A stretch of DNA of 64,000 nucleotides. Source: Enhygromyxa salina. GTDB lineage: Bacteria; Myxococcota_A; Polyangia; Nannocystales; Nannocystaceae. The notes under the pieces are model-generated. The model ran no database searches, was not told the origin of the DNA, and was given only the letters and a program-made list of their open reading frames with translations. Each line of letters begins with the position of its first letter. Position 1 is the stretch's first letter. Of this stretch, positions 24,858 through 32,301 are shown piece after piece. The stretch is taken from positions 1 through 64,000 of the forward strand of contig NZ_JMCC02000023.1 in assembly GCF_000737335.2 (NCBI RefSeq). The letters run 5' to 3'. Position numbers and translations under genes: made by a program.

Positions 24858-25328
24858 ATGACGCGCATGCAGATGATCTTGATGTCGCTGATCCTCGCGC
24901 CCGGGTTGGGCCCGCTCGCGTGCTCCGACGACAGCGGCGACGGGGCTGGAGAGACCGGAAGCGGTGATGGTGATGGTGATGGTGACCAGACCGGAAGCGG
25001 TGACGGCGATGGCGATACTGGAGATGGAGACGGCGACGGCGACACCGGCGATGGCGACGGCGACGGCGACACCGGCGATGGCGACGGCGACACCGGTGAC
25101 GGAGACGGCGACACCGGCGATGGCGACGGCGATGGCGATGGCGATACGGGCGACGGCGACGGCGACGGCGACACCGGGGGCCTAGGCGAGGGCGAGGTCT
25201 GCACGGGCATGCAGGACGCGTGCGGCCCGGGGCTGGTGTGCTGCTACCCGTGCGGTGTCGACGGTTGCGACTTCGTTTGCACGCAGATCGACCCCAACAC
25301 GATGGAGTGTCCGCCACCCCCACCCTGA
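24858..25328 (+). CDS. Lipoprotein with long Gly-Asp repeat and small Cys-rich tail
   Basis: This 156-residue lipoprotein has a signal peptide ending PLAC near residue 22. About half of the mature protein is a low-complexity GDGDGDTG repeat (residues 30-108), followed by a compact tail with eight cysteines (VCTGMQDACGPGLVCCYPCG and CDFVC). The repeat may bind calcium or act as a flexible spacer. At DNA level it is built from GGCGACGGCGAC-type units and probably varies in length. The function of the Cys-rich tail is unknown. Confidence 0.75.
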   Translation: MTRMQMILMSLILAPGLGPLACSDDSGDGAGETGSGDGDGDGDQTGSGDGDGDTGDGDGDGDTGDGDGDGDTGDGDGDTGDGDGDTGDGDGDGDGDTGDGDGDGDTGGLGEGEVCTGMQDACGPGLVCCYPCGVDGCDFVCTQIDPNTMECPPPPP

Positions 25329-25347
25329 GTCGTGGCATGCTCGCCCG

Positions 25348-25950
25348 GTGCTCCGCCTCTACGGAACCGTGACCTCACCGTATGTCCGTCGTGTTCGCAT
25401 CGTCGCGCACGAGCTTGGGCTTGCCTGCGAGCTCGTCGACACCTTTGGAGACGAGGGGCAGGCGGCGATGCGTGCCCTCAACCCGCTGTGGAAGGTGCCG
25501 ACGGCGGAGCTCGACGGCCAGCCGATCTTCGACTCGCGGGTGATCAACCACACCTTGCTGCGCCGCCATGGCCCCGGGTCGCTCGCGCCGGTCTCCGCCG
25601 ATGATCCGGCGACGGACAACCTCGTGACCGTGATCGACGGGGCCCTCGACGCGCTGATCAACGCGTTCTATCTGAGCAAGGACGGCGTGAGTCCCGAGTC
25701 CGCGTCGTACGTGGGCAAGCAGCAACAGCGCGCGGCGGCGGCGATGCAGTGGATCGCGGATCGCGTTGACGATGGCTGGCTGACCCCAGCCAAGCAGTTT
25801 GGGCTGGCCGAGATCGCGCTGTGTACCTGCGCAGGGTGGATGCAGTTTCGCAAGACCTACCCGGTCGAGCGGCACGCATCGATCGCGCGGCTGGTCGAGC
25901 GCCACGGGTCCCGACCGAGCTTGGTCGAGACCCGCCCGCCTAGCTCCTAG
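25348..25950 (+). CDS. Glutathione S-transferase-like protein
   Basis: This 200-residue protein has a thioredoxin-like N-terminal domain (LRLYGTVTSPYVRRVRIVAH, with the Ser/Tyr position typical of GSTs, then NPLWKVPTAELDG and FDSRVI) and an all-helical C-terminal domain (residues 80-190, with FGLAEIALCTCAGW). It likely conjugates glutathione to electrophiles or detoxifies peroxides. The GTG at 25348 starts the family homology, though no good ribosome binding site precedes it. Its stop codon overlaps that of the convergent next gene in the sequence CTAG. Confidence 0.82.
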   Translation: MLRLYGTVTSPYVRRVRIVAHELGLACELVDTFGDEGQAAMRALNPLWKVPTAELDGQPIFDSRVINHTLLRRHGPGSLAPVSADDPATDNLVTVIDGALDALINAFYLSKDGVSPESASYVGKQQQRAAAAMQWIADRVDDGWLTPAKQFGLAEIALCTCAGWMQFRKTYPVERHASIARLVERHGSRPSLVETRPPSS

Positions 25951-26855
25951 AAGTCCCGGCGCCCGATCGACTCGAGGTACTCGAGCGCGAGCGCATCGTT
26001 GGGGACCTTCGAGGGGTGAAAGTCCGGCGCCAAGTAGGCCATGAACGCACCGGGCATGGTCGCGCCGACCCCCTGACCCTTGGCGCGCACGCCCGCATAG
26101 TCGCGGACGAGCTCGCCAAGGCGCAGCTCGGGTTCTTGCCGCAGCAGCACGACGATCCCGTGCACCCAAAACCCCGCGAGCGCGAGCGTGGCGGCGACCA
26201 GGCCGGCGACCCGCAGCGCGTAGGCGTCGTCGACCCGCTGCAGCACGTCGTAGGCGACGTCTTTGTGCTCGATCTCTTCGGCGGCGTGCCACAGCAACAG
26301 CTGGGCCATGATCGGCGGCGCGAACTGATCGAGCATGCGGGACTCGAGCGCCTGCTCGGCGAAGCTCGCGGTGAAGTGCTCGAGCGCGGCGGTGATCGAC
26401 AGCCGCAGCTTGGGCGGCAGGTTGGGCGCGAGCAGCTCGTAGGCGATCCGCCGGTAGGGCCGCAAGAACGCGTCGATGTCGTAGCCGTGGCCGCGCATGA
26501 TCTCGAACAGCTGCTCGTGCTCGTGGGCGTGCTGGCCCTCTTGCCCATAAAAGCGCTTGACCCGGTCGCGCAGCTCGGCGTCGGCGATCGGATCCAGCTC
26601 GTCTAGGAAGTAGTTGACGCTGCGCACGAAGAAGCGCTCGCCGTCGGGGAACACCAAGTTCAAGGAGTTGGCGATCGCGGTCCACACGGGGCTGCCGCCG
26701 GCCCAGTGCCGCGGGATCGCGGCGCCTTGAAAGTCGAACTTCATGCGCCGCACGATCGGGTCGCGGGTGGGCGTGGCGGCAGGCCGCGACCGGCTTGCAG
26801 TTGCACGCGCACGCAGGCGATCGAACAACTCATGGGCTTGGACGGGGAGCTTCAT
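25947..26855 (-). CDS. Predicted metal-dependent hydrolase (PF10118-like)
   Basis: This 302-residue protein has two Glu/His clusters spaced as in a helical-bundle di-iron centre: EGQHAHEHEQLFEIMRGHG in the first half and LLWHAAEEIEHKDVAYDV near residue 200. The segment FFVRSVNYFLDELDPIADAE and the hydrophobic stretch near residue 230 (AGLVAATLALAGFWVHGI) fit the PF10118 (metal_hydrol, COG3687) family. Its activity is not established. The start at 26855 is preferred because GGAGG lies seven bases upstream; an upstream ATG at 26879 would add eight residues. Confidence 0.8.
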   Translation of the reverse strand: MKLPVQAHELFDRLRARATASRSRPAATPTRDPIVRRMKFDFQGAAIPRHWAGGSPVWTAIANSLNLVFPDGERFFVRSVNYFLDELDPIADAELRDRVKRFYGQEGQHAHEHEQLFEIMRGHGYDIDAFLRPYRRIAYELLAPNLPPKLRLSITAALEHFTASFAEQALESRMLDQFAPPIMAQLLLWHAAEEIEHKDVAYDVLQRVDDAYALRVAGLVAATLALAGFWVHGIVVLLRQEPELRLGELVRDYAGVRAKGQGVGATMPGAFMAYLAPDFHPSKVPNDALALEYLESIGRRDF

Positions 26856-26951
26856 GCGGGTCCTCCGTGCCATTGTCACCGATCGCTGACGGGATGGGGA
26901 GGTCGCGCACCGCCCACGCGATGGGGTATCGTGGCGCCTTCGCCGGACGTC

Positions 26952-27542
26952 ATGAGCTACAACCCGATCGCCGAGAGTACCGCTCGCTTTCTCGCTAGCC
27001 TCGACGCCGGGTCACGCGAGCGGGCCGAACAAGAGATGTTGCGCGACTCGGTCCGGGCCGAAGGCGTCGAGATGAGCCTCGCCGACGAGATCAACCTGGG
27101 CAAGGCAATGATGTGCATCGCGGGCGCCGACGGGCTCAGCCGCGAGGAGCTGACCGGGCTCAAATACCTGCTGATCATCTCGGGCGTTCCGCCGCTGGTC
27201 CAAGACCACATCCTCTCGTTCGACGCCTCGACGACCCGGGTCGACGACGTCGCCGCGCTGTTTCCCCACGCCAGCCGCAAGGCCTGCTACGTGCTCTCGG
27301 GGACCACCACGGTGGCCGCGCTCGATGGTCTGTCCGCGGAAGAGCGCGACTTCGCCGTCGAGCTGGGCGCAAACCTGGGGCTGCCGCCAACCCTGGTCGT
27401 GCTGCTCTTGGCCGAGGCCAAGGCGACGGCGCTGGCGATGCAAGAGGGCAACCAGCGGATGGTGGCCGAGCTGGTGCGCATGCGCGAGGCGCTGTACGAC
27501 TTCGCGTTCGAGGCCCCAGTCGAGGGCGCGCTAAAAGTGTAG
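26952..27542 (+). CDS. TerB-like helical protein
   Basis: This 196-residue cytoplasmic protein is all helical, with the TerB-like core ADEINLGKAMMCIAGADGLS followed by REELTGLKYLLIISGVP and GLSAEERDFAVELGANLGLP. TerB-family domains occur in stress or metal-ion response systems, but isolated copies like this are functionally unassigned. It overlaps the convergent membrane-protein gene by 12 bp at the 3' end. No motif suggests catalysis. ATG 26952 is the first start compatible with the domain; the upstream open frame crosses the divergent promoter region. Confidence 0.6.
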   Translation: MSYNPIAESTARFLASLDAGSRERAEQEMLRDSVRAEGVEMSLADEINLGKAMMCIAGADGLSREELTGLKYLLIISGVPPLVQDHILSFDASTTRVDDVAALFPHASRKACYVLSGTTTVAALDGLSAEERDFAVELGANLGLPPTLVVLLLAEAKATALAMQEGNQRMVAELVRMREALYDFAFEAPVEGALKV

Positions 27543-28364
27543 GCCCGCGGGGCTCACCGCAAGCCGGCTGTGCTTGGCTTGGCGGTGCGGCGCGAGCACC
27601 CAGATGTCGAGCACGAGCAGGGCGACGCCGGAGACCATTGAGGTCAAGCCCGCGCTGAGCAGGGCGATCCCCGGCGCGCCATAGTCGGACACTCTCAGGC
27701 TCGCCTCGGTCCCGTCGCGGGTCACGTCGTCACGGTTGAGCAGGACGCCGCCCGTGATCGCACCGACCAGGCCCAGGCTGCCAAGGGCGATGCCCACGTA
27801 CGCGGTTGGTCCAGGCGGAGTTGGGCGCGGACCCAGCTGCATCCCCGCGTCAGCGAGCTGAGGCGTGAGCGCAAGGGGTGGCGGCTCGACGGAGGCGGGG
27901 CGGGCGTAGCGAGCCTTGGCTGCGGCGCTTGGAAGGATAGCGAGGCCGGCGGACACCAGCTCGGTGGGGGTGCAGCGCAGGCACGTCCGTGCATCGCCAC
28001 GCACCAGCACCTGACCCTCGTGCAGCGCCACGGAGTGGACCACGTAGACCGGCGACTTGTGGTTTGGCTGGCCGACCTCGACACGCAAGACGAGCTCGGC
28101 GGACTCGGACGTGGCCGCGACCAGGTCGAGCTCGGCGAGCGCGGCGGCGAGCTGGGTCTCGAGCTCGAGATCGACGGCGGCGCGGGTTGTCTTGGGCAAG
28201 GTGTCCGCGACCAGCTCGACGCGGGTGCTGACCGGGCCTGCGTCCGCAGGCGGGGCGTGAGCCGAGGGTGCCTGGGCCCGCGCTGGTGGGATGACTGCAA
28301 ATGTGGCGATTGCAGCGAACAGCACGACGAAGGCGGTGAACTCACGATTGGCTTGGGTCAGCAT
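27531..28364 (-). CDS. Secreted CxxC protein with Pro linker and two C-terminal membrane helices
   Basis: This 277-residue protein has a signal peptide (AFVVLFAAIATFAVIPPARA), an N-terminal alpha/beta domain (about 40-150) ending in a CLRC motif, a Pro/Ala linker, and two hydrophobic helices (AYVGIALGSLGLVGAITGGV and GIALLSAGLTSMVSGVALLV). The gene at 29927 has the same order, with CHMC in place of CLRC. The N-terminal domain resembles the alternating strands and helices of periplasmic TolB-N- or GldN-like folds, but no family is certain. It is last in a minus-strand run that begins with two kinase genes. Confidence 0.65.
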   Translation of the reverse strand: MLTQANREFTAFVVLFAAIATFAVIPPARAQAPSAHAPPADAGPVSTRVELVADTLPKTTRAAVDLELETQLAAALAELDLVAATSESAELVLRVEVGQPNHKSPVYVVHSVALHEGQVLVRGDARTCLRCTPTELVSAGLAILPSAAAKARYARPASVEPPPLALTPQLADAGMQLGPRPTPPGPTAYVGIALGSLGLVGAITGGVLLNRDDVTRDGTEASLRVSDYGAPGIALLSAGLTSMVSGVALLVLDIWVLAPHRQAKHSRLAVSPAGLHF

Positions 28365-28387
28365 GATCGGTCCCTTTGCAGCGGAGG

Positions 28388-29899
28388 TCAGGGCAGGTCC
28401 GCGCCAGCGAAGTCCTGCGTGCCGTCGGCGGTTGGGCGTGGATCTCCGTCGATGTCCTTTTGTGGGTCGCCGGTGCGCCAGATCGCCAGGGTCTCGAGGA
28501 TCGCTGGATACTTGCCGGGCACGAGGTGGAAGTCATCCCTCCAGTCCTCAAACCAGTCGGAGTTGTCGTCGAATTTCTCGGCCGAGTCGGCCTCGTTGAA
28601 CGAGTCGATGATCTCGACCGCGTCGCACATGACCTCCGCCGAGTCGCCGAGCGAGACGATAATGCTGTTGCGAATCGTCGACTCGCTCGAAGTTTCACAC
28701 ACGAACGCGTGGGAGTCGTCGCCACCGGCGACGATTGTGGTGTAGATGATCGAGACCTCGCCATCGAGAACCTCGATCGCGTTGACGTCGTCGGCGTCGC
28801 CGCCGACGAAGCTGTGCTCGAGCCGCAGCGTGCCACCGTCGACGCGGATGCCGCCGCGCTCGTTCTTCACGATTCGGGACTGCTGTACCCACGCGTGGCC
28901 ATCGTTGATCTCGAGCCCAAGGCCGTTCTCGGTCCGCACGATGTCCACGCCGCGCATGTACAGCTGACCGGACGAGGTCACCGCCACCGCCACCTTGTCT
29001 TCGGGGCCTTCGAGGACGGGGGCGGGGCCGTCGTTCGCGGCGAACAGCGCGATGGTCTTGTCTGCGATGACGACCTCGGCCTCATAGTGGATTTCGTCGA
29101 CTGTGGAAATGAGGATCCTCGAGGGTACCGTGACCGCGTCGATCGCCTCGGCCAGAGTGCAAAATGGCTTGGATTGGGTCCCGTCAGCTGCCTCGCATTC
29201 TTTGTTACCACCATCCACGTAAAATACCGCCGCCGGATCGAAGCAGCTCCCCGTAGCGAGGTTACACGCGCTGTCCGAGCATTGATCGTGATCGTTACAG
29301 CCCACGCAGGCGTTGGTCGCGACGTCGCAGATCGGCGCAGTCTCGGCGCAGGCCTGGGTCTTGTCGGGCGTACACGCCACGCAGACATCCGCATGACAGA
29401 CCGGCAGCGCCGGATCAACGCCCGCGCAAGCCCCGTCGGCGTCAGACATGCTGCCGCAGCCAACGCACACGCCAGTGTCTAGGTCGCAAAACGGCGCGCT
29501 GTCATCGGCGCAGTCGCCCGCGTCCAAGCACGGCGCGTCGCCTTCCTCGTCGCCGGGGTCACCGTTCTCGTCGCCGTTGTGGGTGGGCTCGTCACCGTCG
29601 CCGTCGCCGTCGTCGGCGAACCGGCACCCATTGTCGACCGTGACGTCATTGTCACCACCACACGGATAGTAGCAATCGTCGCTCGGCCGCTCGGCCACGC
29701 ACCCGTAGGTCCCCTCGGACGACGCGTCGCAGGTCGCCGCCGTGCAAAATGGGCGCGCGTCTCCGTAGCGCTCGGCGCAAGTCTGGTCGCCCTGGGCGTG
29801 GCGACAGTGTGAGTCGTTGGGCACGAGGGACACGCAGGCCGAGGCCAATAGACCCACGCCAAAGCCAAGACTCAGAATGAGGGTGTGTCGATGTAACAT
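28388..29899 (-). CDS. Cys-rich lipoprotein with beta-helix-like C-terminus
   Basis: This 503-residue lipoprotein has lipobox LLASAC (Cys near residue 22). The mature N-terminal half has many cysteines in EGF- or DUF4215-like spacing, with a short (GD)n linker near 98-122. From about residue 225 the sequence changes to strands (FYVDGGNKECEAADGTQSKP, QLYMRGVDIVRTENGLGLEI, TTIVAGGDDSHAF, STIRNSIIVSLGDSAE) in the rhythm of a right-handed parallel beta-helix. Such surface proteins often bind or cut polysaccharides, but no catalytic residues can be identified. It sits between the two related Pro-rich membrane-protein genes. Confidence 0.75.
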   Translation of the reverse strand: MLHRHTLILSLGFGVGLLASACVSLVPNDSHCRHAQGDQTCAERYGDARPFCTAATCDASSEGTYGCVAERPSDDCYYPCGGDNDVTVDNGCRFADDGDGDGDEPTHNGDENGDPGDEEGDAPCLDAGDCADDSAPFCDLDTGVCVGCGSMSDADGACAGVDPALPVCHADVCVACTPDKTQACAETAPICDVATNACVGCNDHDQCSDSACNLATGSCFDPAAVFYVDGGNKECEAADGTQSKPFCTLAEAIDAVTVPSRILISTVDEIHYEAEVVIADKTIALFAANDGPAPVLEGPEDKVAVAVTSSGQLYMRGVDIVRTENGLGLEINDGHAWVQQSRIVKNERGGIRVDGGTLRLEHSFVGGDADDVNAIEVLDGEVSIIYTTIVAGGDDSHAFVCETSSESTIRNSIIVSLGDSAEVMCDAVEIIDSFNEADSAEKFDDNSDWFEDWRDDFHLVPGKYPAILETLAIWRTGDPQKDIDGDPRPTADGTQDFAGADLP

Positions 29900-29926
29900 T
29901 GTGAATACTCCTTGAAGGTGATTGGG

Positions 29927-30886
29927 CTAGAACGAACCGCTGATGGCGAGACCCGCACCATCGCGGCTCGCCATTGGATAAAAATGAGTTCTTCGGCTGA
30001 CATCGACGAGCAGCATGGTGATGCCCGCCGCCAGCGCCGTGCTCCCCACACCCAGCAACACGTAGCCGGCCGGCCGGTGGTCGACCCGCTCGACCTGCTC
30101 GCGGCCGGTGTCCTGGGTCACGACCCCCCGCCCAAGCTCGACGCCAGCTCCGATTAGCGCGCCGACGCCAACCCCCGCGATCACAGATCCCGAGGTGCCC
30201 AGGGTGGTGATGGTCCTGCGACTTGGCGTCTCGCTGGGCTGTGGGTGGGCAGGCACCAGCGCAGGCGCGGGCACGGGCCCACTTGGATCCGCGGCCGCTT
30301 GGACGCTGGGCGGGGAGCCCTCCCAAGGCCGCGGCGCGGTCTGACGCACCGCGACGCGGGCGTCGAGCGCCCCGAGCAAGGCTGGCGTCTGCGCGTCGAG
30401 CAAGGGCATCAGCCGGGCATCCACGCACATGTGGCAGTCAACCCACTCGATCGCGGGCTCGATCGCGGGCTCGATCGCGGGCTCGAGTGGGTCGTGGTCG
30501 ACGAACTCGAAGTGGACCCCGTAGTCGTAGTCGCCCGATTGCAGCGCACGAAACCGAACCTGCAAGACGATCGCGGCTTCGTCCGGGGCCACGACTTCAA
30601 AGCCCGCCTGCGCGATCCGTGGACCCAGCTGTTGGCGGACGGTCTGGTCCAGGCCGATGCCGCGATCACCGAGGCTGTCCACGTCAACTTGCAGCGACAC
30701 GGTCCGCGCGTGCGACCTTGGGCTTGGCGGCGCGGCCTGGCTTGGCTGGGGGACCACCAGCACCACGCACACGCAGCAACTGGCAAACAGGATGTTTTCA
30801 GCTCGGGCGAGGGCTTCTCGCCCGCTTGCGGACGCTTTCGTAGACTGGTTCACCGTGGGCAGCGAACTCATTCTTGACTCGTTCAT
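29927..30886 (-). CDS. Secreted CxxC/Pro-rich membrane protein with repeat-derived N-terminus
   Basis: This 319-residue protein overlaps the upstream kinase gene by ATGA, and GGAG lies before it, so ATG 30886 is well supported. Residues 7-33 (including STKASASGREALARAEN) are encoded by copy C of the 75-bp repeat, read on the strand opposite to the tandem array. A hydrophobic signal-like segment follows (ILFASCCVCVVLVV), then an alpha/beta domain with CHMC, an EPAI tandem repeat (near residues 133-147), a Pro/Ala linker and two membrane helices. It is a paralog by layout of the 27531 product. The repeat inserts extra residues just before the signal core. Confidence 0.7.
   Translation of the reverse strand: MNESRMSSLPTVNQSTKASASGREALARAENILFASCCVCVVLVVPQPSQAAPPSPRSHARTVSLQVDVDSLGDRGIGLDQTVRQQLGPRIAQAGFEVVAPDEAAIVLQVRFRALQSGDYDYGVHFEFVDHDPLEPAIEPAIEPAIEWVDCHMCVDARLMPLLDAQTPALLGALDARVAVRQTAPRPWEGSPPSVQAAADPSGPVPAPALVPAHPQPSETPSRRTITTLGTSGSVIAGVGVGALIGAGVELGRGVVTQDTGREQVERVDHRPAGYVLLGVGSTALAAGITMLLVDVSRRTHFYPMASRDGAGLAISGSF
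30449..30484. repeat. 12-bp in-frame tandem repeat (EPAI codons)
   Basis: Three copies of GATCGCGGGCTC lie head to tail and encode EPAI repeats in the minus-strand protein. Ten-base inverted flanks (ACCCACTCGA at 30441 and TCGAGTGGGT at 30482) border the array. Confidence 0.9.
30793..30867 (+). repeat. Copy C of the ~75-bp repeat, in frame inside a gene
   Basis: This copy keeps the TTTTCAGCTCGGGCGAGG start, the hairpin and the TTCACCGTGGGCAGCG end. It lies antisense within the N-terminal coding region of the 29927-30886 gene and causes no stop or frameshift there. Confidence 0.88.
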
Positions 30887-32301
30887 CTCGGCTCCGGGTG
30901 GTTGAGCTCCGCCGCCGATTCACATGCATCGGCGAGCGAGCGAATCTGGGGATCGCGGGATTTTGCGGTGAGCTTGGTACATTCTGCCCAGCGACCCAGG
31001 TTGAGGAGGGCGGTGCTGCGCAGTAGCACTCGTTCGGACTTAGACGACCAGCATGTATTGCGGCGGGTGTGCGCGAGGACATCTCGCCATTGTCGATGTT
31101 CGAACGCCGCCCGTCCTCGGGCTTGCGCGCCGTCGCAGCTGTTGGGCTTTGCCGGGGCCGGAGCGACGATGGGTTTGTACGCGGCCTCGGGCCAGAGCAT
31201 GGCCGGGGCGGGTACGGGCTCGGGCTCGTCTTCGGCGATCAATCTGGTGCCCGTGCGCGCGGAGATGCTGGCAACTGTCCGCATCGTCCAGCCCGCGCCC
31301 GCGGCCACCAGCGCGGCCATTGTCAGGATCACCAGCCGGCGTCCGCGGGGCGCCACGGTCTCGTAGAGCTCGTCGTCGCTGGGGTCTGGGGTCCGAGCCG
31401 GACATTCGCTAGGTTGCTGGGGGCCGTCGATCACCGCGAGGCGCTCGATGACCTCGAAGATCGACGGACGATCCGCGGCGGCGCGGCGCGTGCAGTCATG
31501 AACGACCACCGCCAACTCCTCGGGGACTTCGTAGGCCCACGCATGGATCGGCGGGACCTCGATCTCGGCTTCGCGCTGGGCCCGAATGAATTCGTCGCGG
31601 TCGTTGAACTGGCGAAATGGGTTGCGCCGGGTGATCAGCTCGAACAGCAGCGCGCCAAACCCAAACACGTCCATCGCCGACTCGGCCGAGGCCTTCGCGG
31701 CCTGCTCGGGGCTCATGTAGCCGAGCGTGCCCGGAGTATCGTGGAGACCCGTGAGCCGTCCCAGAGCCCCCGCGCGCAGCCGCGGAGCGGCGACATCGCC
31801 CGCGTGACTGAAGTCGAACAGCTTGACGCTGCCGTCCTCGAGCACGAACAGGTTGGCCGGCGTGGTGTCGCGATGGACAACGCCGTCTCGATGACAGCGG
31901 GCGAGCGCGGCGGCGACCTGCCGCGCGATGTCGAGGACCCGGTCCGTCCCGATCCGATTGCGCACCAGCAGCCAATCGAGCACCTCACCGCGAAGCAGCT
32001 CGGTCGAGACCCATGGCCAGCCGGTGTCGCGCAGTCGCCCACAGTCGCTGATCTCGACGATGTTGGGGTGGCCCCGAAGCCGCATCAGGTATGCGCCCTC
32101 ATTGATGATCCGCTGCTCTCGCTCGGCCCGGCCGAGGTAGCGCGGGAGCAGCAGCTTGAGCGCGACCTCATGACCAAGCTGATGATCCTGGGCACGAAAT
32201 ACCCCGCTCATGCCCCCTTCGCCGAGCTTGGCCCGCAGCTCGAAGCGGCCATCTGCGATGATCTGCCCGACCGCGGGTAGCTCTTGGGCCGTTGGGCTCA
32301 C
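30883..32301 (-). CDS. Ser/Thr kinase-like protein with altered catalytic motifs and TPR-like tail
   Basis: This 472-residue protein has a kinase domain at about residues 18-285: Gly loop LGEGGMSGV, Lys in VALKLLLP, Glu in IINEGAY, HRDTTPAN in place of HRDLKPxN, and DFS instead of DFG. The missing catalytic-loop Lys and altered DFG suggest weak or no phosphotransfer, although the Asp and Asn remain. One transmembrane helix (LVILTMAALVAAGAGWTM, near 325) separates it from an extracytoplasmic tail with TPR-like helices and four cysteines. It overlaps the upstream kinase gene (ATGA) and the downstream secreted-protein gene (ATGA). Confidence 0.85.
   Translation of the reverse strand: MSPTAQELPAVGQIIADGRFELRAKLGEGGMSGVFRAQDHQLGHEVALKLLLPRYLGRAEREQRIINEGAYLMRLRGHPNIVEISDCGRLRDTGWPWVSTELLRGEVLDWLLVRNRIGTDRVLDIARQVAAALARCHRDGVVHRDTTPANLFVLEDGSVKLFDFSHAGDVAAPRLRAGALGRLTGLHDTPGTLGYMSPEQAAKASAESAMDVFGFGALLFELITRRNPFRQFNDRDEFIRAQREAEIEVPPIHAWAYEVPEELAVVVHDCTRRAAADRPSIFEVIERLAVIDGPQQPSECPARTPDPSDDELYETVAPRGRRLVILTMAALVAAGAGWTMRTVASISARTGTRLIAEDEPEPVPAPAMLWPEAAYKPIVAPAPAKPNSCDGAQARGRAAFEHRQWRDVLAHTRRNTCWSSKSERVLLRSTALLNLGRWAECTKLTAKSRDPQIRSLADACESAAELNHPEPR

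Noticed and set aside
24662..25338. Minus-strand Ser/Pro-repeat frames opposite the Gly-Asp lipoprotein
   Set aside because: They are the complement of the GGCGAC repeat and have no start or domain. Only a 49-residue end was kept as doubtful.
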